A stretch of DNA of 64,000 bases, from positions 186,001 to 250,000 of the forward strand of contig WSYJ01000063.1 in assembly GCA_020186115.1 (NCBI GenBank), written 5' to 3'. The stretch comes from Histomonas meleagridis (taxonomy: Eukaryota > Parabasalia > Tritrichomonadida > Dientamoebidae). The notes beneath the pieces were generated by a model. The model saw nothing but the letters and a program-made list of their open reading frames with translations, was not told where the DNA came from and did not search any database. Positions 52,082 to 62,236 of this stretch are shown one piece after another. The translations under genes were made by a program, and so were the position numbers. Each line of letters opens with the position of its first letter. The first letter of the stretch is position 1.

Positions 52082-53347
52082 ATGAGACCAAAGGAACATT
52101 GCGACTGGGAAACACTTCTATCAATAAATCAAGCAATTTTTGGTTTGAATGAAGAAAATTTCTCGAGATCTTTAGGTTTAATAATCAACAAATTTGATGA
52201 AATCCATCCTTTATCTTATGATTTAATTATTATTCAAATGATATATTATTCCTTTGTAATTAGAAACAATAATATAGATTTATTTTTTAATATTATAAAA
52301 GAAATAAGAACATTTGAAGAGATTAATAAAATCAAATCCAATATATTTGATGTATTTGGTCGATTTCTTATCAATAAGTATACACATGAATCATGTTATT
52401 TACTTGAAGCTATGATTGAACATAATTTTCTTGAACCAAGCATTGTAAAAAACAAACTGAGTGCTTATTTTGTACATTATATGTCTAAAGATAAATTATC
52501 AACCTATTTAAGGGAACATGATTTTGTAAATTATGAAGAACTTTCAAAAAATGATTGGGAACTTCATAAGCAATTAATTGAAGAAGGAGTTAATCAGAAT
52601 GAAATTGCCAAAATAATCCGAAAAGATGAAATCCTAAAACTTCAAGAGATATCATCACAATCAAATTTTGATTTTAACCAAGAAATTAAACCATCACTTT
52701 ATGAAAGTTGCTCATTTGTTAATAAATATAATGTTAGATTAATTGATTATGCAGCATTTTTTGGATCTGTTAAATGTTTTAAATATTTGCTTATGAGTGG
52801 TGCAAAAGTAAATAATACAGGTAAATATGCAGTTGCAGGTGGAAATGAAGAAATCATTCATTTATGTGAACAAAATCATTCATCATTTAAAGATGCATGC
52901 GAAGCAGCAATTATGTTTCATCGAAACGATATCTTTAAATATCTTTATGAAAATAAAATTGAAGATATTAATAATTTAGAAGAAATAGGAGAAAAATGTG
53001 TTTCATATTTTAATTATGAAATTTTTACATATTTAGAAAAAGGAGGACTGAAAATTAATGAAAATATCATTAACGAAGCAGCAAAAATTGGAAATATTTT
53101 TATTGTAAAATATTTCCTTAAAAATAATCAACTTCCAGAAAATATTTTAGTTTTTGCTTCATCTCCAGGAAATATTGAACTTGTTACATACATTTTAAAG
53201 CAAAAAGGAATTGATATTGATGCTAAAGATATTTATTTGTTTTATTTAAAATATTTTTTATTAATTTTTTATTTCAAAATAATTTTTGGAAATTATTTAA
53301 ATTATTTAGAACAGCACTTATATCTGCATCTAGAAATGGTCATATAG
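52082..53347 (+). CDS. DUF3447/ankyrin repeat protein
   Basis: 421 residues, of which about 382 are clear coding. An N-terminal helical domain (CDWETLLSINQAIFGLNEEN) is followed by the DUF3447-type block (LHKQLIEEGVNQNEIAKIIR, LIDYAAFFGSVKCFKYLLMS, GNEEIIHLCEQ) and a degenerate ankyrin pair (GNIELVTYILKQKGIDIDAK). After residue ~382 the frame enters an 83 nt AT-rich spacer and reads out of phase through the next ankyrin unit, so the last 39 residues (YLFYLKYFLLIFYF onward) are unlikely to be native. The most complete of the three local DUF3447 loci. Trichomonads have large families of these proteins of unknown function. Confidence 0.8.
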   Translation: MRPKEHCDWETLLSINQAIFGLNEENFSRSLGLIINKFDEIHPLSYDLIIIQMIYYSFVIRNNNIDLFFNIIKEIRTFEEINKIKSNIFDVFGRFLINKYTHESCYLLEAMIEHNFLEPSIVKNKLSAYFVHYMSKDKLSTYLREHDFVNYEELSKNDWELHKQLIEEGVNQNEIAKIIRKDEILKLQEISSQSNFDFNQEIKPSLYESCSFVNKYNVRLIDYAAFFGSVKCFKYLLMSGAKVNNTGKYAVAGGNEEIIHLCEQNHSSFKDACEAAIMFHRNDIFKYLYENKIEDINNLEEIGEKCVSYFNYEIFTYLEKGGLKINENIINEAAKIGNIFIVKYFLKNNQLPENILVFASSPGNIELVTYILKQKGIDIDAKDIYLFYLKYFLLIFYFKIIFGNYLNYLEQHLYLHLEMVI

Positions 53348-54225
53348 AAATAGTTAAATTACTTCTTGAACAAAAAGGAATTGATATTAATGCTAAAAAT
53401 AAAATTTATTTTAATAATTTGATATTTCAAAATAATTTTTGGAAATTATTTAAATTATTTAGAACAGCACTTATATCTGCATCTAGAAATGGTCATATAG
53501 AAATAGTTAAATTACTTCTTGAACAAAAAGGAATTGATATTAATGCTAAAAATAAAATTTATTTTAATAATTTGATATTTCAAAATAATATTTGAAAATT
53601 ATTTAAATTATTTAGAACAGCACTTATATCTGCATCTGAAAATGGTCATACAGAAATAGTTAAATTACTTCTTGAACAAAAAGGAATTGATATTAATGCT
53701 AAAAATATTTATTTGTTTTAATTTGGATTGCTTTCAATTATTTGATATTTCAAAATAATATTTGGAAATTATTTAAATTATTTAAAACGGCACTTATATC
53801 TGCATCTGAAAATGGTCGTACGGAAATAGTTAAATTACTTCTTAAACAAGAAGGAATTGATATTAATGCTAAAGATATTTATTTGTTTTATTTAAAATAT
53901 TTTTTAATAATTTTATATTTCAAAATAATATATGGAAATTATTTAAATTATTTTATACAGCACTTTTTTGGGCATCTTTATATGGTCATACAGAAACAGT
54001 CAAATTACTTCTTGAACAAGAAGGAATTGATATTAATGCTAAAGATATTTATTTGTTTTATTTGAAATTTATTTTAATAATTTTATATATCAAAATGATA
54101 TTTGGAAATTATTTAAATTATTTAGAACAGCACTTATGAAAGCATCTTCAAAAGGTCATTCAGAAATAGTTAAATTACTTCTTGAACAAGAAGGAATTGA
54201 TATTAATGATAAAAACATTTTATAA
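53228..54225 (+). repeat. Ankyrin units separated by AT-rich spacers, plus array B
   Basis: Six ankyrin units of the type TALISASRNGHIEIVKLLLE plus QKGIDINAK, continuing the 52082 gene, the last ending NDKNIL and TAA at 54223. Hand-counted spacers before each unit are 83, 66, 66, 83, 83 and 83 nt. The first 66 nt spacer is fully open in frame; the second has TGA at an expected TGG. Very close to array A in sequence. Confidence 0.78.
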
Positions 54226-55430
54226 AATATTGAATCCATTCATTTGCTATTAATTATTCATAAAAGTTAACATTAATTATATAATGATTTTTATATTTTA
54301 ACAGGCTTTGCTGATGCAATGTGTCTCCCAATGATGACATGAAATTTCATGTGTTGCATTTATAATTCATCTTTTTTTTAATTTTCTTTTATTTCTCATC
54401 ATCATGATAAAAGAAGTAAATAAATTTATGGAGAAGTTGCACTGAACGAAGTGTACATCGTGCTATCTTAACATTTTATTATTTTTTCCTATATGAAAAG
54501 TGATATTATTTTCAAATATATTTTGAGGAATCGTATTTCCAGGGCATAACGGTCGTTTCCATTGAATTATTGTATAGTTTATGCTTTCAAATTCTTTAAT
54601 TTTTTTTCGATAAGTGACTTTTTACGCCAAATGAAATTAAATTAATAAAATTGAATACAATAAGTGCCGTTTTGCATTGATCAAAATTGAATGAAAAAAT
54701 TGAATTTCAGAAATGTTATCTTGCTCGAATTTGTATCTATCTAAAATTGAGAGAATTTTATTATTGTCCCAATCATAAACATGTGAACTTTTTCGTGTTA
54801 TCAAAATTCAATATTAATATATGAATGCAGCAAAAAATTGTCTATGAATACAGATGAAATAGAATATAATGAAAATAATGTTGAATATTAATTCGTATCA
54901 TTAAAAATATGTATGAATCGTATAATAAGTATTTTTGGATTTATTATATATTATTTATGAAATACATTACATATGTGATATCACATGATTATAAAATGTA
55001 TTACATATGAAAAAAAAATCAAGATTAACAATTACGTTGTCAAATAAATAGTAATTCCTATAAAAAATGAATATGAAATAGTTATTCATCAAATAAATGT
55101 ATATATATTAATAAATTGAAAGATTAACTATATGTAATTATAATATATAATATTATCACTTTGGTTTTCGTTAACTTATATAGCAAATAAAAAATTCATA
55201 TAATTATCACATTAGCAAATATCAACATCTACATTTCTGATTTTATTTTAATTCTTTATATAGTTGTGTGAACGACACCAAACTACTATTTATTATCGTG
55301 TGAACAATATCAAAAAATAAATAAATGATGGTGTAAATTATATTTTTTTATCAGTGAATAAAATAAAGTAAATGAATTTTTGATTAGCTCTTGATATGAT
55401 ATATGCTAATATCAGTATCATAATGATGTA
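54226..55430. other. Intergenic region
   Basis: About 1.2 kb, AT-rich. Contains TAACGGTCGTTT at 54547-54558 (complement of AAACGACCGTTA). No gene recognised. Confidence 0.35.
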
Positions 55431-55434
55431 TTAA

Positions 55435-55773
55435 TACTATTATATATATTAATACTATTATATATATTAATACTATTATATATATTAATACTATTATATA
55501 TATTAATACTATTATATATATTAATACTATTATATATATTAATACTATTATATATATTATAACTATTATATATATTATTACTATTATATATATTATAACT
55601 ATTATATATATTATTACTATTATATATATTAATACTATTATATATATTAATACTATTATATATATTATAACTATTATATATATTATTACTATTATATATA
55701 TTATTACTATTATATATATTATTACTATTATATATATTATTACTATTATATATATTATTACTATTATATTATA
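55435..55773. repeat. 18 bp AT satellite
   Basis: About 19 tandem copies of an 18-mer of the form actattatatatattaat, with variants in which the final bases are ata or att. Pure A/T except one C per unit. Confidence 0.9.
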
Positions 55774-56129
55774 TAGTATAAATACTACGGAGTAGTGTAC
55801 GTAAACTACATTAAAAATTGTATTATGTTCTATTATATAAAAAATCAAATTTCAATATCTACATTTTAGATGATAAATCTTATTTATATTCCTCATTTAA
55901 TTTGAGGGTGAAAAATATTAATATATATATTTAAAAATTAGAATGTTATTTTATAATAATATTAAAAAATGTTTATTAACTTTTTACATATCTTGAAAGG
56001 AAATAACATCACATTTGAATGATTTCGTAATTTTAAAGATATTGAAGAAAAATGATCAAAAAATACGTTATTTTTGGCCCAACGTACAAAAAAGGGTGAT
56101 CTTTCTGTGCATCAGGGTAATATTCTCAT
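55774..56129. other. Intergenic region
   Basis: About 350 bp, AT-rich; nothing recognised. Confidence 0.3.
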
Positions 56130-56420
56130 TCATGGATGATAATACCATTGTCCAAATACCAAAAAACGCACCGCGTCACGAAGAGTTTTGATTTTATCAA
56201 CATTACTATATTCTTCTGCAATGATCGGTGGAATATCATAATCAATTTGTTGGATCTTGTTTTTTGTTTATAGTTGAACATATATAATACATTGTTGTAT
56301 TGATTTAATAAATGTTGTAAAGTGTTTTATCCTTTCTGTTATAGTTAATGGTAAAAATGCCATAAGTGAAACATATCCTATCTCTAAATCTTGAAAAGTA
56401 ATAGCGCGATTACGATCCAT
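56130..56420 (-). pseudogene. Possible small degraded gene
   Basis: A frame of 96 codons beginning MDRNRAITFQDLEIGYVSLM, with one TAA in the middle (after CIIYVQL) and resuming KIQQIDYDIPPIIAEEYSNV and DAVRFLVFGQWYYHP. Local composition is less AT-rich than its flanks, suggesting former coding. No family recognised. Confidence 0.35.
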
Positions 56421-57543
56421 TGTAATTTAAAATTATCTGTATATGATATATAACATTCAAATGATTGTTTTGTGATGTCAATTTTGGCAGGGATAATATT
56501 ATTGGCCAATGGATTTTCCAGTTTTCGGCGGGCTTTTACCACGACAGGGACCGTTAATGACGACCGTTATGCCTTCCTCTTTAAAAAGTCGATCTTTTTT
56601 TAAAACGATAACAATTTGGCCAAACATTTTATTCAATTCAAAATGTCCACTTTTTGGTCAAACTTATCTTCTGATCAGCCGAGCACTATTCGCTCACATG
56701 CAGATCTATTACTTTTTATTAGGTTGAGCTCCACAAGGGCACCTTCAGGAACTGTTGGTCCTTCTGTGTAAGATAAAATCGGAAGTATTCTTCTTTATAA
56801 GTTCATTACCATACAATTGTATCAATCAATAGCTTTAATTTCATCAAAACTAAATGCTACATATTTGCAAGTTGTTTTTATATCATCTTAGAACTTTCCC
56901 TCAAAATGATCATTTTGGATTTATCTTTTTCTAAACTCAACCCTTAAGTATTTCCACTGATCTCATAAACTTTATGACTTTTTGGGTTAGTCATTTTCAT
57001 GACAATTCATCATTATATTTTTATAAATATTTTCATTCCTTTGCGTGATTGACTAATCATTTGGACATGTTTTATTTTTCTTTTGTTCTCAACATATGCT
57101 TCTAAATGCGCTTTTGGTTATTGCATGATATTCTATGGATTTAAGATTTCAAATCAAAATTTTTAACTTGATACAGATTTCTACTCCATCAATTTCATCA
57201 TTTTTAAACATCTCTTTTAGAATGTATTCCATTTATTCTTTTGGATACTTTTTTTATTGAATTCTAAAAATTACGTTTCATGTGTCTATATATTTATTGA
57301 CAATATTTCACATTGAACATTATTATCAAATCATTATTCACCAATAAGTTTTTTTGTCTTCACAATTTGAAATGCTAATATCGTATTTTCAAATAATTTA
57401 ATAATTATTTATTGAACTCATAAACTTTCTTTCACCAAAAATTTTAAGCATAAAACTAATGTTAACTTGTTGATGTTATTTATTTCTGAGATTTAGAAAA
57501 TAAATCGAAATATTTGAAGAATATAATTAAAAAATTTCAAAGT
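56421..57543. other. Intergenic region
   Basis: About 1.1 kb. A short plus-strand frame at 56509-56727 is not convincing. ACGACCGTTATGCC occurs near 56560. Confidence 0.35.
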
Positions 57544-57592
57544 GTCACTTTTCTTGTTTTGACGTTTTTGTGGGTTTAAACCGAAAAGTGAC
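57544..57592 (+). promoter_or_regulatory. Inverted GTCACTTTTC / GAAAAGTGAC pair
   Basis: GTCACTTTTC at 57544-57553 and its exact complement at 57583-57592 bracket the leader of the RRM gene, the second copy ending 6 nt before the ATG. The first contains an initiator-like TCACTT. A similar GTCACTTTTTC precedes Exo70. Confidence 0.4.
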
Positions 57593-57598
57593 AAACAA

Positions 57599-58393
57599 AT
57601 GACCGAAGGAGAAAGCGAAATCGCGCCAAATTCAATTTGGGTGGGAAATCTTCCTTATGGCGCAAAAGAAGAGGAACTCAAAAAGATATTTTCAAAATAT
57701 GGACCGATAGATCGTGTCGAAATACCTGATGGAAAAAATGGAAAAAGACTGTATGGTTTTGTGCACTTCGAAAACAAGGAAAGCGCTGAACAAGCAATCA
57801 AAGAAGGAAATGAAACAGAATTCGGCGAAGTTAAGCTTTCAGTCCGCCATGCAAATAATCCGCCAAGCAATATTGCCGCAGTCAGAAAAAAAAGAGAACA
57901 AAATAAGCTCAACCCACCACGTGAACACATGCCTCCAGGTCCTTATAGATCTAGACCAGATTTTGATGATCGTGGACCACCTCGAAGATTTAACGACTAC
58001 ATGGATCCGCCTGGTCCTAATAGGGGGAGAGATTACTACGGTCCTGACCGAGGAAGATATAAGGATCCATATGATTATCCTCCTCGCGGCTATTTCCCAC
58101 CAGAACCAAGAAGAATCCCACCATATGATGATTACCCGCATCCACCTTATCAACCAAGAGGTTATTATCCACCTCCACTTCCACCTCCATATCCAATGCC
58201 ATCATCTCTATATCCAAGGGATTTTCCTCCACAGCCAAGACAAGGGCCAGTACGCGATTCTAGAAATCAGTATCGCCAACCAAGAGGTAATGAATTCCCA
58301 CCAGATAATATTCAAAAAAATGAAGAATTGAATGAATCGAAAAATGAAAAATCAAAATACTCTCCAGTAGGATCACCAGCAAATAGGCAGTAA
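57599..58393 (+). CDS. RRM RNA-binding protein with Pro/Arg/Tyr-rich tail
   Basis: 264 residues. One RRM at about 11-85 with RNP2 IWVGNL (13-18) and RNP1 KRLYGFVHF (49-57). A NOPS-like basic helix may follow (NNPPSNIAAVRKKREQNK). The remaining 150 residues are low-complexity, rich in Pro, Arg, Tyr and Asp (PPGPYRSRPDFDDRGPPRR). This resembles PSF/NONO- or SR-type splicing and mRNA-binding factors and would act in nuclear RNA processing. The stop is TAA. Confidence 0.85.
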   Translation: MTEGESEIAPNSIWVGNLPYGAKEEELKKIFSKYGPIDRVEIPDGKNGKRLYGFVHFENKESAEQAIKEGNETEFGEVKLSVRHANNPPSNIAAVRKKREQNKLNPPREHMPPGPYRSRPDFDDRGPPRRFNDYMDPPGPNRGRDYYGPDRGRYKDPYDYPPRGYFPPEPRRIPPYDDYPHPPYQPRGYYPPPLPPPYPMPSSLYPRDFPPQPRQGPVRDSRNQYRQPRGNEFPPDNIQKNEELNESKNEKSKYSPVGSPANRQ

Positions 58394-58622
58394 AATCGAG
58401 TAAATGCAATAATAAGAATTTTTTTATCAATAATTAATTATTATTTTAATACTTCGAAAAGGAAAACAATATTTTTTTGGCATTAAGAAGTTTTCTTTTA
58501 TACCAACACTTAAAGTAACTGAATATTTAACTGGATAAAGTTTGTTTAGATAGTAGAAATTTGGGGCGCCTCATAATTAACGTTCTTTCGGTTAATGCGG
58601 TTTGGTCGACCTTTTACGACTC

Positions 58623-59192
58623 ATGCCACGCCCTGTTTTGCACCAAGATCACCTTAAAATTGAAGATGATGTCCAAGTCACAATTAAGTCCGGCGTTGTT
58701 ACAGTAACTGGTCCTCGTGGAACTCTTACTCGTGACCTTTCACATCTTAAACTTGATATCGAATACAACGAAGAAGAAAAGACAGTTTTGGCTCGCTGCT
58801 GGTTTGGAAACCGTAAGCTTGTTGCACGTATTGGAACACTTTTCGGACACATCAAAAATATGGTCACAGGTGTTACAAAAGGATATCGCTACAAGATGAG
58901 ATTTGTTACAGCACACTTCCCAATCAAGCACTCCATTGGTGATAACAAAGATTCTTTCAGCTTCACTCACTTTATGGGTCAACGTGAAAAGAAATCTGTT
59001 ACTGCTCCAGAAGGTGTTAAGATCATGGATAGTCCCAACCAAAAGGAAGAAATCTGGATTGAAGGAAACGACATTGACAAGGTTTCTTTAGTTTGCGCTC
59101 AAATCCACCAACACACACACATCCACAACAAAGATCTTCGTAAGTTCCTTGATGGTATTTACATCTCTGAGAAGACACATATCGTTGAGTAA
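58623..59192 (+). CDS. RPL9: 60S ribosomal protein uL6 (L9)
   Basis: 189 residues, normal for eukaryotic uL6. VTVTGPRGTLTRDLSHLKLD, GTLFGHIKNMVTGVTKGYRY, FPIKHSIGDNK and HTHIHNKDLRKFLDGIYISE match the family throughout. It forms part of the large-subunit GTPase-associated region. The frame opens seven codons earlier without an ATG; the ATG at 58623 is correct and overlaps TCATG, possibly the initiator itself. The stop is TAA. Confidence 0.96.
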   Translation: MPRPVLHQDHLKIEDDVQVTIKSGVVTVTGPRGTLTRDLSHLKLDIEYNEEEKTVLARCWFGNRKLVARIGTLFGHIKNMVTGVTKGYRYKMRFVTAHFPIKHSIGDNKDSFSFTHFMGQREKKSVTAPEGVKIMDSPNQKEEIWIEGNDIDKVSLVCAQIHQHTHIHNKDLRKFLDGIYISEKTHIVE

Positions 59193-59270
59193 GTAGAGCA
59201 AGCATGGCGACTAAAATAAGTAAAACATTTGGTTCATTTCACTTAACATTTCACAAAAACTGACAAATTA

Positions 59271-60179
59271 ATGTTTTGGTTCATATTTTCTATTTCCATT
59301 CTAAACTCCGGAACATCGCGTGATTTTTATGAAGCACTTGGATTGAAACATGATTGCACAGATAGGGAAATCGAGAAATCATATATGAGATTATCTCGAA
59401 AATATCATCCAGATAAAAATAAAGGAGACTCAAAAGCAATAAACAAATACAATGACATCAATGATGCATATAGTACACTTCGTGATGCAAATAAAAGAAG
59501 AATTTATGATTTATGGGGTGAACAAGGTGTTCTTGTCTATGAAACACAAGGAAAAGATAGTTTAGAGAAGAACAATGAAGATGAGCTTACATCACAAGTA
59601 ACCCGAAAAGGCAAGACAATTCGTGTAATATATTATGCAGATCTTTTGGATTTCCATGAAGGAAAAACGCACGAAATCTCAATTACAAGAAGCACAATGT
59701 GTAGATGTCCAGAATCCGGCTATTTCTGCGAGAAATGCCGAGGAAAGCCAACAACCCAAGAAAACGTCACTTTGGTGTTAACCATTGAAAAAGGAACAGA
59801 AGAAGGAACTGTTGTTACATTTAGTAATTCTGGTGATACTAGTGAAAGTAATGCACCTGGTGATATTGAAGTAGCATTATTTAGTCGCAAGCATCCTGTT
59901 TTTCGCCGTGATGGTTCTAATCTGCATATGAACATTAACATTACACTTAAAGAAATGTTAATTGGATTCAAGAGAAAAGTTACGGGAATCGATGGAGATG
60001 AAATAGAGATTAAATCTGAGATGATGAACGGAGATGAAATTGTAATTAAGGAAAAAGGAATGTCAAAATACATGTTTCCAGGCGAAAGAGGAGATTTAAT
60101 TGTACACGTTGTCGTGATGTGGCCGAAAAATTTAGCAGATGAAGATAGAAAGAAACTTGCCGATGCATTTAAGAATTAA
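59271..60179 (+). CDS. ERdj3/DNAJB11-like Hsp40 co-chaperone
   Basis: 302 residues. A signal peptide (MFWFIFSISILNSG) leads into a J-domain with HPD at 46-48 (KYHPDKNKGD), a short linker and the two-part C-terminal substrate domain. The small Cys motif C144-x-C146 with C153-x-x-C156 (MCRCPESGYFCEKC) is the feature that separates ER-luminal ERdj3 from cytosolic type I proteins with four zinc repeats. HPVFRRDGSNLHMNINITL and LKEMLIGFKRKV are typical CTD text. It would stimulate BiP ATPase and hold unfolded secretory proteins. It starts 78 nt after RPL9 on the same strand. The stop is TAA. Confidence 0.92.
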   Translation: MFWFIFSISILNSGTSRDFYEALGLKHDCTDREIEKSYMRLSRKYHPDKNKGDSKAINKYNDINDAYSTLRDANKRRIYDLWGEQGVLVYETQGKDSLEKNNEDELTSQVTRKGKTIRVIYYADLLDFHEGKTHEISITRSTMCRCPESGYFCEKCRGKPTTQENVTLVLTIEKGTEEGTVVTFSNSGDTSESNAPGDIEVALFSRKHPVFRRDGSNLHMNINITLKEMLIGFKRKVTGIDGDEIEIKSEMMNGDEIVIKEKGMSKYMFPGERGDLIVHVVVMWPKNLADEDRKKLADAFKN

Positions 60180-61444
60180 TTTGTTAATAATAAAAATGAC
60201 TAAAGATTTAAAATTGAATCAAAGTGAGGTCAAGAATTTGTTTTTAAAGTGAAAACTATGAACAAAATCCTGAAACTCATAAATTTGTTAATTAATGATT
60301 AAATCAAAGTGGAATTGATATTAATATATTGTTTCCGTATAAACATTCAGAGTACCATTCAAAGTATAAAATTAATATTTATATAGAAAAATTATCATAT
60401 GACTTTATTCAAGAAAAAAATAAGACTAATATCAATATATCATTCAAATCAAGTTTTTTACAATTTTATTTTATCAAATCAGAAACGTGATTTTTATAAT
60501 TTTTAGTAATATATAATGATATCACATAATTTAACAAATCTTTTTAATATTTCGAAAGTAATTTGCTTTTATAATAATATCCGCTTTGCATAAATTATGA
60601 AACTTGTTAAATTTCATGAAAATTTATGATAAGATTAGATAGGAGAAATGACACAGAAAAAAACAAGTGAATAATATTTTTAAATTGTGCCGAAGGAAAA
60701 AATCAAATCCAATGTTATATAAGAAGATTATTGATTTTCAATTAGTTCATATTCAAATTTGAATGAAAAAACGAATAAAAATCACACAAACAACTCGTAT
60801 CGTCCTTAAACGTTTTGAAAGAAAAATCGATTTTCAAGGAAACCTTTAACAAACTATTATGGTTACGCAGAATAACATATAATTTTTCAAAAATTTCTCT
60901 CGAAATCGAATTGGCTGAAAGCATTAATAAATTCGAATTAGATACAGAAAGCACATTATTCATGAATTGTGACTAAAATTGTTCCACTTTGTATCTTTAA
61001 AATTTATCAATAGTTTCCAACCATTTACACAATATTTGAATGAACGCATAATATTTTAACTTTTTATTTCATTTTCATAATAAAATAAGTGATTTGTACA
61101 AATTGATGTTTTTGTTTTTCAAAGCTTTATTTAAAAGTGAAACCCCCCACCTTCAAAATACGAAGCAGTTGTGTATATACATGTTTAAACCCATGTGCAT
61201 ATTGGTTAAGTTCATATGAATCTAAGGTATTTTGCAATAAGAAACCAATACAACATTCATGCACATACAAAGCCGATGAATTTTTCCAAATTTAAAATGA
61301 TATCATATGATTTTTATTTTTCATAAAATCCACAAAAGAGCAAATACGTAAACTTAACATTGTTAATGTGTGAATTAAAATGAAAAAATTAACTTCACGC
61401 CAGAAACAAATATTTTTCGTGAACCAGAGTGCTAAAAAAATAAT
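60180..61444. other. Intergenic region
   Basis: About 1.26 kb, AT-rich, between convergent units; nothing recognised. Confidence 0.4.
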
Positions 61445-61983
61445 TTAATATGTTGTGCATATTTTTTTTGGTTTTTTATCTTTAGGAGATCTCATTCTGA
61501 TTAAAGTAGAAAACATTACATAGATATTTATGTTTTCCTTAGCAGAAGTTTCAAAGAAGTTTGCCCCAAATTTTTTTGCAAGTACTTTACCTTGAAATTG
61601 AGATATTATCCTTTGATCTTCGAGATCACACTTGTTTCCACATATAACAAGTGGTATTTGATTTCCTCTTTCTTTAGCAATATCTGTACATAGAAGTTCT
61701 GCATTTTCGAACGAGTAGGGATTATCTATCGAATACATTACGATAAAACCATTAGCTTCCGAAAACATCTTTTTCCTTAACGCAAGAAATTCGTCGCTTC
61801 AGCCTTATAAAAGGAAAGTTTTGTATTTACATTATCAACTAATAAAGTATGCTCATATATAGGATCATCAATTAATGGATAATAATTAATAATAGGATCA
61901 AAAACATCATATTTAAGTTTTCTTAGGATTGATCTTGCGCCAGATGCACCTTGTCCACGAATGACAACTCGATATTCCTCCAT
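61445..61983 (-). pseudogene. Ras-like GTPase gene, frameshifted
   Basis: The first part (61777-61983) reads MEEYRVVIRGQGASGARSIL with DPIINYYPLIDDPIYEHTLL. The second reads EFLALRKKMFSEANGFIVMY with NKCDLED and ETSAKE. They join as one Ras-like protein of about 178 residues if one base is restored near 61790, where EATEFLALR would replace the usual TAGxEEFSALR. The P-loop is degenerate: the GK(S/T) lysine is replaced (GQGASGARS), and the DTAG motif reads KAEA. The C-terminus CTTY resembles a CaaX box. The G4 and G5 motifs are intact. A decayed or atypical Ras-like protein. Confidence 0.75.
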
Positions 61984-62236
61984 GACGTCATAATGGCTTT
62001 TTAAGTTGCTGGAAAAAAGTTGGTGTAACTAATGAATGCACTTAGTAAAATGAAATTTTTTAAAAATTAAAATTCTTTTGAATTCAAATCATATCAATTC
62101 TAATTTCACAGACTTCAACAATTAAATAAAGATCAAATTTATTGAATAAACAAAAATTGTTCAAGCAATTTCACTACCATTTATCAATTCCATTTAACGC
62201 ATTATTTGCATTACTTCCTATTTGAAACAACTTATT

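Noticed and set aside
53235-53310. A canonical GT-AG intron in the 83 nt spacers (GTTTTATTT...TTTAG), which would join ankyrin units in phase
   Set aside because: Works for some spacers only. Others lack the AG (TTTGAA, TTTAAT, TCTAAT) or, in the 66 nt class, the GT, so it is not a general rule.
34821-53600. TGA as a tryptophan codon (TGA stands at expected Trp in the Tc1 transposase and one ankyrin spacer)
   Set aside because: All conserved genes use TGG for Trp with no internal TGA over more than 15 kb of coding, and the TGA cases lie in decayed sequence.
55384-55848. Minus-strand open frame of 154 residues rich in Ile/Tyr/Val
   Set aside because: Translation of the 18 bp AT satellite; 18 is a multiple of three so any frame stays open.
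57714-58331. Second long plus-strand frame inside the RRM gene
   Set aside because: Alternative frame of a Pro/Arg-rich low-complexity region; His/Ile-rich product with no domain.
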